Under the pieces are notes generated by a model. It had not been told where the DNA came from and ran no database searches. It saw only the letters and a program-made list of their open reading frames with translations. Shown one piece after another: positions 14,498 to 20,465 of a DNA stretch of 20,465 nucleotides. The DNA lies in NCBI GenBank assembly GCA_027859055.1, contig JAQIBO010000466.1:1-20465 (forward strand), read 5' to 3'. Made by a program: the position numbers and the translations under genes. How positions within the stretch are numbered: the first letter of the stretch is position 1; each line of letters opens with the position of its first letter. This DNA is from Spirochaeta sp. (GTDB lineage: Bacteria; Spirochaetota; Spirochaetia; DSM-27196; Alkalispirochaetaceae).

Positions 14498-16261
14498 TCA
14501 CTCCGCTTCGTCGCCCCCTCGCGGAGCACTTTCCGTCGCCGGGGTGGCAGAATCACCGACGATCTCGTTCAACGTCGCCGCAGTTTCGTTCAGCCGATCG
14601 GCGGTGCGGTTGGTCTCATCGATAGATTCCGAGAACTCGTGAATACCGGCGGAGATCTGCTTCAGCGTGACCAGGACCTGTTCAAACGACCCGATCTGCT
14701 GGGAGACACGCCCGCTCATCGCCGCCGCCGCGTCGGAGGACGAATCGGACAATGTGAGGAGCGTATCAAACGTGGTTTCCTGCTGCTGTGAAAGCGTCCA
14801 CGCCCGGGAGATGTGTTCCGTATCGGTCTCTGATGAGTGGATCAGGGCGTTCGCCGCTGATTGAATCTGCTCGATCCGTGAACGGATCTCCGCGGTCGAG
14901 GCCACGGTATTATCGGCGAGACGCCGGATCTCCGAGGCGACGATCTCGAAGTTTTTGCCCGCCTCTCCGGCGGAGGCCGCCTCAAGGGTGGCGTTGAAGG
15001 CGATAATCTTGATCTGCCCGGCGATGCCGTTAATGATCTTCACAATCTCCCAGATGTTCCGGATATGGTCACCCAGGTTCTTTATCTCCGTGATCGTCTC
15101 CGCGTTGGAGGTCCGCACCGATTCCATCGTATCGATCGTGTGCTTGGTCGTGCTGAAGCCGGTGTCGATCTCCGTACGCATCCGGTGTGCCGACTCCTCC
15201 ACGTTCCCCGCCTGGGAGCCTATCTCGTGCGACAGCGCATCGACTTCCTCCATCGTGGTGACGATCTCGGTGGTGCTTGACGCCTGCTGATTTGCGTACG
15301 CCGCGTTTTCACGGCTTGCGCTGGAGAGCGTCTGGGAGGATTCCAGCACCAATCCGGACGTTTCGGTTATCTTTGCGATGATTCCCGCGAAGTTGTCGAC
15401 AATTTCGTTGACGTATCCGGCAATCTCGCCCAGCTCGTTGTAATTGATGATGTTAATTCGCGTATCCACACGTGCGTCTCCCGCCGCCATACGACGAAGG
15501 ATGCCCCGAATCGAGTCGATCTGCAGCCGGTACTCCCGCTTTGACAGCGCGATAAGCCCGAACGACACAACCCCGTAAAACACGGCAACACCGATCAGCG
15601 GAAGGTAGAACGACGCCAGCGAGACCTGGACGGACGCGTTTGCGTAGTAATAGCTGATGTAGGCGAAATTGACGATCATGACGATGATAATCGCAAGAAC
15701 GACGAAGAAATCACGATTGCGGGAAAAGCGATCATCCTCGCCGGCGGCAAGAGCGGTGATGTTGAGCTGTTGTTTCGCCGGAATCAGGATCAGGTTGAAT
15801 ATGATCGAGATGTACACGCCACTGGGGAGTCCCACGGCGATCTTCAGGGGCAGGCCGAACAGGAGCGGTATTCCGCTGTCCACCGTCCAGCCCATTCCCA
15901 TGTAGCACAGAAAGGTGGCGACCGTCCACGCCGCCGACTGAAAGATGATAATCACCCAGGGGACATTGACCGCCGCCTTGCGCGCCCGTTCATACCCGGC
16001 CCCGGTGTCGAGATATCGGAACAGCGGCTTGAGGTACCGCAGGATCAGCAGATACAGTCCCAGCGCGAAGACGACATACAGACCGAACACGGTCGGCTTT
16101 GCCGCAAAGACAACCCGCTCGAGAAATGAAAAGCCAAGCTGATCCAGGCGGTTGTTGAATACCGCGTTCAGAAATTCGCTGGCAAACAAAAAAACCCCGA
16201 GGACCCCATAGACGGTCAGCGCAATTTTTCGTTTTATCCGTCCCGTTTCTGTTCCCTTCAT
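14498..16261 (-). CDS. Six-TM methyl-accepting chemotaxis-type receptor
   Basis: This 587-residue protein has six predicted membrane helices in its first 240 residues (about 14-36, 52-76, 99-124, 131-161, 184-208, 215-240) and no large extracytoplasmic domain. A HAMP-like stretch follows (SIRGILRRMAAGDARVD, about 250-300), then a long coiled-coil signalling domain. The hairpin tip INGIAGQIKIIAFNATLEAASAGEAGKNFEIVASEIRRLAD (410-450) departs from the usual EQTNLLALNAAIEAARAGE form but matches the style of spirochaetal relatives. It probably senses membrane or cytoplasmic state and controls the CheA hybrid two genes upstream. AAGGA eight bases before ATG 16261 favours that start over ATG 16279. 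No CheR-docking pentapeptide is seen at the C-terminus. Confidence 0.92.
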   Translation of the reverse strand: MKGTETGRIKRKIALTVYGVLGVFLFASEFLNAVFNNRLDQLGFSFLERVVFAAKPTVFGLYVVFALGLYLLILRYLKPLFRYLDTGAGYERARKAAVNVPWVIIIFQSAAWTVATFLCYMGMGWTVDSGIPLLFGLPLKIAVGLPSGVYISIIFNLILIPAKQQLNITALAAGEDDRFSRNRDFFVVLAIIIVMIVNFAYISYYYANASVQVSLASFYLPLIGVAVFYGVVSFGLIALSKREYRLQIDSIRGILRRMAAGDARVDTRINIINYNELGEIAGYVNEIVDNFAGIIAKITETSGLVLESSQTLSSASRENAAYANQQASSTTEIVTTMEEVDALSHEIGSQAGNVEESAHRMRTEIDTGFSTTKHTIDTMESVRTSNAETITEIKNLGDHIRNIWEIVKIINGIAGQIKIIAFNATLEAASAGEAGKNFEIVASEIRRLADNTVASTAEIRSRIEQIQSAANALIHSSETDTEHISRAWTLSQQQETTFDTLLTLSDSSSDAAAAMSGRVSQQIGSFEQVLVTLKQISAGIHEFSESIDETNRTADRLNETAATLNEIVGDSATPATESAPRGGDEAE

Positions 16262-16283
16262 CTTTACATTCCTTATCATCGAT

Positions 16284-18152
16284 CTATTTGAAGTCCAGTG
16301 TTATCGCGCCACCCCAGTTTTCGTCGGGGGGATCGTCTGCAAATTCCCGGCACCGCGTGATGTACATCGACGCCAGGTAGTCTGTGGGGTAGCGTTCCAG
16401 AACACGCCGAAAGTAATCAATTGCGATCGTCCAGTTTCCCAGACGGTACATGCTCAGCGCCTTGTGGTAGTTCCGGGCGCTTTCTTCGTCAAAACTGCCG
16501 GCGGGAACGGTGCTGTACAGCGTCGTGGCCTGCTCTTTCCCCTTCACTCGGACCGTATCAACTTCCCGCGTTTCGATCTCCGCGGTCACTTTCCGGTGCA
16601 CCGTGTCGGACATCAGCACCTGGGTGCGGTAATGCTTGGTCAGCCCCTCCAACCGACTGGAAAGGTTCACGTTGTCACCGATCACGGTGTAGTCAAACTT
16701 ATCCCGGCTTCCGATGTTTCCGACGATGACGGTTCCCTCGTGCACGCCGATGCCGGTTGTGAATCCACCATCCGGAAGAACCAGTCCCTCCACATCAATC
16801 TCCGAAACGGTAGCCGCCATCTCCTGCGCCGCGCGGACGGCCCGGACGGCGTTATCTTGGTAACTGATTGGAGCGCCGAAGATCGCAAGAATCGCGTCAC
16901 CGATAAACTTGTCCACGTATCCACCGTGACGACGAATAATGCGCACCATCTGTTCGAGGTACGCGTTGAGAAACGAGACGATGTTCTCGGCGGTGTTGTG
17001 TTCGGATATCACGGTAAACGAGCGAATGTCGGTAAACAGGATCGCCACATCCCGCTTTTCTCCCACCGCCATTTCCGCGTCTTCGCTCTGGGAGAGCAGA
17101 TCCTCGATCACCTCAACGGGCACAAATTTTGAAAAGATCGTGTTGATCTTGCGGCGCCGCTCCTCAGTTTCGTTGTATCGGACCGAATTTGACAGAACTG
17201 TGCCGACCGGGCGGGTGAGCGCCTCGAGATCATCGTTGATCTGTCCGGTGAAAAAGTTGTTCGACAGGTGGCCGAGGTGCAACAACCCGACAAATCGGTC
17301 CGCTGTATCAATCAGTACCAGAATATGGTACGAGCTGATCCGCTTTCCGTCGATCCGCACGTGGGCGTAGTCGTCACGGGCGTCTGTGCCCAAGACGATC
17401 TGCCGCGTGGACTGCACCATTTCCGTGCCCGGCCGGCGGGAAAAATCGTCCCGGGCGATCTGTACGAAATCATCCACGTCGGAGGAAAACGTACGCGCTC
17501 CCGGCAGGACAAACACTCGCGCTTCCCGTTCAAAGCGGAGGATAGCGGCGGCGATGTCAAGCTCAAACACACGCCCCACCGTCTCCAGCAGGACTTCAAC
17601 CGTCTGCGGCAGGGAGGGCAAATATTCACCGACCTCCCACACCTGCTGGAGCACCTGTGCGCGAAACAGGGTGCGTTCATAGGTGCGCGCCAGGGTGTCC
17701 GTGAGCACTTCCGCCGCTGCGCCGCCGGCGTCCGTCTTCGGGACCTCGTCCGCGTTGTGTTCGCCTCGCGTGGCCGGATCGCCCGCCCCATCTGCGCCGC
17801 TCGGGATCAGTTCCAGCAACGCATCCACGCCGTCACTATCCTTCCAGACCACCGCGTCCGCCCCCGCCGCGGTGGATCGTGCCTTCTCGCGACCACTTCG
17901 GGAACCGGTGTACACGATCACCGTGATTCCGGTGGTACGCTCGGTGTCTTTAATGAGGCGGGTAAGCATCGTTCCCCCGACGCCGGGCAGCTCCGTTTCC
18001 GTTATGACAACCGACGGACGGAACGTTCCGATCAGCTCCCATGCCGTTGTCCCGTCCTCCGCCGCTGAAACGGTGTGCCCCCGCGACTCCAGCGCCTCCC
18101 GGACGATCTTCTGCGTGAGTGACGACGGATCGACCAGCAACACCCGGCTCAT
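16284..18152 (-). CDS. Class III adenylate cyclase with degenerate receiver and GAF-like region
   Basis: This 622-residue protein has three parts and a tail. Residues 1-118 are a receiver in which D8, T82 and K104 are kept but the phospho-acceptor Asp is E52 (VVITETELPG) and the second pocket Asp is P9. Residues 165-325 look like a GAF-type sensor. Residues 362-545 are a class III cyclase with metal ligands D375 (LFTDIRSFT) and D419 (FIGDAILAIFG), substrate residues K415 and T489 and transition-state residues N496 and R500 (TVIGDNVNLSSRLE). Lys with Thr fits ATP as substrate and the class IIIb type. Residues 560-600 form a TPR-like helix pair. The ATG overlaps the CheA stop by four bases. It should make cAMP in the cytoplasm under control of the chemosensory-like module. 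Confidence 0.93.
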   Translation of the reverse strand: MSRVLLVDPSSLTQKIVREALESRGHTVSAAEDGTTAWELIGTFRPSVVITETELPGVGGTMLTRLIKDTERTTGITVIVYTGSRSGREKARSTAAGADAVVWKDSDGVDALLELIPSGADGAGDPATRGEHNADEVPKTDAGGAAAEVLTDTLARTYERTLFRAQVLQQVWEVGEYLPSLPQTVEVLLETVGRVFELDIAAAILRFEREARVFVLPGARTFSSDVDDFVQIARDDFSRRPGTEMVQSTRQIVLGTDARDDYAHVRIDGKRISSYHILVLIDTADRFVGLLHLGHLSNNFFTGQINDDLEALTRPVGTVLSNSVRYNETEERRRKINTIFSKFVPVEVIEDLLSQSEDAEMAVGEKRDVAILFTDIRSFTVISEHNTAENIVSFLNAYLEQMVRIIRRHGGYVDKFIGDAILAIFGAPISYQDNAVRAVRAAQEMAATVSEIDVEGLVLPDGGFTTGIGVHEGTVIVGNIGSRDKFDYTVIGDNVNLSSRLEGLTKHYRTQVLMSDTVHRKVTAEIETREVDTVRVKGKEQATTLYSTVPAGSFDEESARNYHKALSMYRLGNWTIAIDYFRRVLERYPTDYLASMYITRCREFADDPPDENWGGAITLDFK

Positions 18153-20293
18153 ATCACTCCCTGCAGCTGTTCATGGACGAGTTCAGCCAGATTGCTCCGA
18201 TCAAACTCGGTCTTTGTGATATGCGCGTTGGCACCGGCGTTCCACACGGAGTCGGTCATCGCCTGATCCGTTTCGGAGGTTACGACGATAACCGGAATAT
18301 CGCCAAACGACGCGTCCTTGCGGAGGTTTTCAATCATCGTCAACCCATCCATCCGCGGCATGTTGATGTCGGTCACAACCAGGTCGACCCGCGTGGACTT
18401 GAGCGTCTCCAGCGCTTCGATGCCGTCCCCCGCGGTGAGCACGGTGTAGCCTTCCAGCTCCAGAATCGACTGTTCGATGTCACGGGTGTTCCGGGAGTCA
18501 TCAACTACCAGGACGACCCGCGGCTGCGGGTTCTTGGACAGCTCCTCGGTGACCAGATCGATCGATTTGATCCGTTTGAATCTGCTCATCAACTCGGGGA
18601 CAAACATGATGTTTATGATTCGGTAGTTTTCGTCAAAGACGATGCCCTGCACCGGTTTGAGCCGCTCCAGGTTACGGGGAACCGGCTTGTAAATGAGACT
18701 CACGTGCTGCAGCACCTCGTCGACGATCATCCCGATTCGTTCCCCAAGCGATTCAACTACCACCACGTAACTATGGGTTCCGCGCGGTTCCGCCCGGCGC
18801 CCAAGCAGAGATGAAAGGGTGTATATCGGCACAATTTCGCGGCCAAAACGGAACGCGTCCTTATGGTAGTACTGTATGATATCGTCGCGGTGGAGACGCA
18901 CGATCTTGTGCACAAAGTTGCTGGGAATCAGGAACTTCTCGCTGCCGGTCATAACGAAGAACCCGGTTACCGTTGCCAACGACAGGGGAACGGCCAGCAC
19001 AAATTCGCTCCCCTCCCCGGGGGCGCTTTGAACAGTTACTTTGCCCTTTACGCTGTCGATGTTCGTCTTGACGATGTCCAGCCCGACGCCGCGACCGGAC
19101 AGGTCGCTCACCGCGTCGGTCGTCGAAAAACCCGGGAGAAAAATAAACCCGAAAACCTGCGTGTCACTCAGGTTCGCTTCGTCTTCCTCCTCGACCAGTC
19201 CCCGCTCTACCGCCCGGGCCACAATCGCGTCCCGATCCAGGCCGCGGCCGTCATCTGTTATCCGCACAATCACGTTTCCACCTTCGGCGGTACAGGTGAC
19301 GTTGATCGCTCCCTCAACGCGTTTCCCCGCAGCTTCCCGTTCGGCGGGGGACTCAATGCCGTGATCGACAGCGTTGCGAACGATATGGATGATCGGGTCG
19401 TTCAGCTTCTCGAGGATCGCTTTGTCCATCAGTTTGTCCATGCCGCTTACCGAGAAATCGATCTCCTTTTCCAGAAGCGAGGAGGTCTCGGCAACCATCC
19501 GCGGCAACTCCCCAAGAATCAATTCGAGCGGGAGCATAGACAACTGCATGATCTGCTCCTGCAACTTGTACGAGTGCTGCTCCAACCCGACGATTTGATC
19601 GGTAAAATCCTTGCGCAACCCCTGAATCGATTTCAACAGATCCGAGACCTCGGCCCCACCCTGGCCGACGACGTATTCCTGAACGTCACTGTGGATGACC
19701 CCCAGAGTCTCCTGGAACTGCTTGAGCTGAAACTGTTTTATGATCACGCTGTTCAGCGTCTCGGTAATCGCTTTGACGTCGGACAGCTTGATCCGGATCG
19801 TCTCGTATCCGGCCTTCGCGGTGACATTTTCACCGGCAGACTCCGCCCCCACGGTGGTCCCTGCAGCCGATTCGTTTCGCAGCTGGTCAAGCTGCTCCAT
19901 AAACGGTTCCGCCGACGCCGCCTGTTCACACGCGGTGAGATAATGATCAACTTCGATCGTATCGTATCCGGTGGCGGCGATCCGTTCCGCCCCCGCCCGG
20001 ATCAGGTCGCTTCCGACGAACACAAGCTGCAACAGCGCCGCCGTGACGGCGTAGCGCTCGTCCGCCACTCCCTTGAATACCGTTTCCGTGGCGTGCGCTA
20101 CCTGCTCCATCGCCTTGAACTTGAGCATTCGCGACGAGCCCTTAATCGTGTGGAGTGCCCGCAGAAGCGTGTTCAACTCCTCCGTGGATTCGGCGTGCCG
20201 TTTTAACGCCACCGCCGCGTCGTCGACACGACGGATGTTCTCCCGCGTTTCCTCCAGGTAGTTTTCCACAAACGCGTTTCGTTCAAGAGCCAT
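18149..20293 (-). CDS. CheA-type histidine kinase with CheW-like and C-terminal receiver domains
   Basis: This 714-residue kinase begins MALERNAFVENYLEETRENI. An Hpt domain carries H48 (LRALHTIKGSSRML). No P2 domain is apparent. A dimerisation helix pair spans about 175-260. The ATPase follows with the N box NDPIIHIVRNAVDHGIE (298-314), G1 ITDDGRGLD (345) and G2 LSGRGVGLDIV (398). A CheW-like domain covers about 435-575. The C-terminal receiver has D642 (VVTDINMPRMDG), T672 and K694, all intact. GGAGAGGT before ATG 20293 fixes the start. The layout matches hybrid CheAs of alternative-function or type IV pilus chemosensory systems rather than flagellar CheA. It overlaps the upstream partial gene by 11 bases and the cyclase gene by four, and it likely links the receptor to the cyclase. 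Confidence 0.95.
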   Translation of the reverse strand: MALERNAFVENYLEETRENIRRVDDAAVALKRHAESTEELNTLLRALHTIKGSSRMLKFKAMEQVAHATETVFKGVADERYAVTAALLQLVFVGSDLIRAGAERIAATGYDTIEVDHYLTACEQAASAEPFMEQLDQLRNESAAGTTVGAESAGENVTAKAGYETIRIKLSDVKAITETLNSVIIKQFQLKQFQETLGVIHSDVQEYVVGQGGAEVSDLLKSIQGLRKDFTDQIVGLEQHSYKLQEQIMQLSMLPLELILGELPRMVAETSSLLEKEIDFSVSGMDKLMDKAILEKLNDPIIHIVRNAVDHGIESPAEREAAGKRVEGAINVTCTAEGGNVIVRITDDGRGLDRDAIVARAVERGLVEEEDEANLSDTQVFGFIFLPGFSTTDAVSDLSGRGVGLDIVKTNIDSVKGKVTVQSAPGEGSEFVLAVPLSLATVTGFFVMTGSEKFLIPSNFVHKIVRLHRDDIIQYYHKDAFRFGREIVPIYTLSSLLGRRAEPRGTHSYVVVVESLGERIGMIVDEVLQHVSLIYKPVPRNLERLKPVQGIVFDENYRIINIMFVPELMSRFKRIKSIDLVTEELSKNPQPRVVLVVDDSRNTRDIEQSILELEGYTVLTAGDGIEALETLKSTRVDLVVTDINMPRMDGLTMIENLRKDASFGDIPVIVVTSETDQAMTDSVWNAGANAHITKTEFDRSNLAELVHEQLQGVI

Positions 20294-20465
20294 GAGACCT
20301 CTCCGTTGTTCCGCGATCAAGTCGATCGACCCAGCGCACGCACAATGCCCGGATCTGTTTGGGGTCAAATCCACCGACGAGGAAGCGGAACTCGTGGTGG
20401 GGAAAGCGATCAATCTTCCGGATACACGCGGCAAAATCATCCTGCGCCGCCCGAGGGGCCTGCAT
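20283..20465 (-). CDS. Unidentified gene, C-terminal part (5' end outside window)
   Basis: The frame is open from the right edge to a TGA at 20283-20285, giving at least 61 codons, and its end overlaps the CheA start by 11 bases. The visible part includes CIRKIDRFPHHEFRFLV, GGFDPKQIRALCVRWVDR and a polar tail. It has the look of a compact alpha/beta domain end, but I do not recognise the family. Overlap with CheA and the shared direction suggest it is part of the same operon. The methionine at the edge may be internal; the true start is probably outside the window. Confidence 0.5.
   Translation of the reverse strand: MQAPRAAQDDFAACIRKIDRFPHHEFRFLVGGFDPKQIRALCVRWVDRLDRGTTERSHGS

Noticed and set aside
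17268..18068. A 266-codon + strand frame
   Set aside because: Antisense shadow of the receiver/GAF part of the cyclase gene; no recognisable motif.
18863..20206. A 447-codon open frame on the + strand
   Set aside because: It is exactly antisense to the well-supported CheA gene, and its translation is rich in Arg, Pro and His with no domain. High GC with a codon-position bias produces such mirror frames.

Overview
The window looks like a chromosomal segment of a free-living spirochaete (order Spirochaetales); this is an inference. The main support is the six-helix methyl-accepting-type receptor at 14498-16261, whose hairpin tip reads like spirochaetal relatives, and a sugar-binding protein whose signal peptide ends FASGAQE. 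The DNA is moderately GC-rich and gene-dense. No rRNA, tRNA, CRISPR array, transposase, phage gene or other mobile element was seen.

Left region (1-7385): the tail of a Gfo/Idh/MocA-type oxidoreductase (+ strand) converges on a long leftward sugar-catabolic unit. In transcription order this is a GntR/FadR-type repressor, the two halves of a split transketolase, a periplasmic sugar-binding protein, two CUT1-type ABC permeases and, after a 160-base gap, an aldo/keto reductase. A good sigma70-like promoter lies upstream of the repressor. Two copies of the palindrome TGGTTAACCA sit at its expected transcription start, so the unit is probably autorepressed and released by a sugar or sugar-phosphate. 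No ABC ATPase, sugar kinase or isomerase is present, so transport presumably uses a shared ATPase encoded elsewhere. The substrate cannot be named.

Middle region (7439-11273): a rightward outer-membrane beta-barrel candidate; a 62-residue acidic, proline-rich small protein with its own promoter and a strong ribosome site; a large thiol-redox membrane protein with two thioredoxin-like domains and a CcdA-like membrane domain; a secreted DUF4168 protein followed by a strong terminator; and a small BON-like protein.

Right region (11403-20465): an OmpR-type response regulator (+) and a sensor kinase (-) meet tail to tail with overlapping stop codons. The kinase overlaps an upstream exported protein made of YD-like repeats. 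Beyond it lies a chemosensory-like operon: an unidentified partial gene, a CheA with a CheW-like domain and a C-terminal receiver, a class III adenylate cyclase with a degenerate receiver and a middle GAF-like region, and a six-TM receptor. The likely logic is receptor to CheA hybrid to cAMP, with no CheW, CheY, CheR or CheB in view. This module is the best candidate for an undescribed signalling system.

Several genes lack a Shine-Dalgarno sequence and carry TATACT a few bases before the ATG, which suggests leaderless or near-leaderless transcripts.
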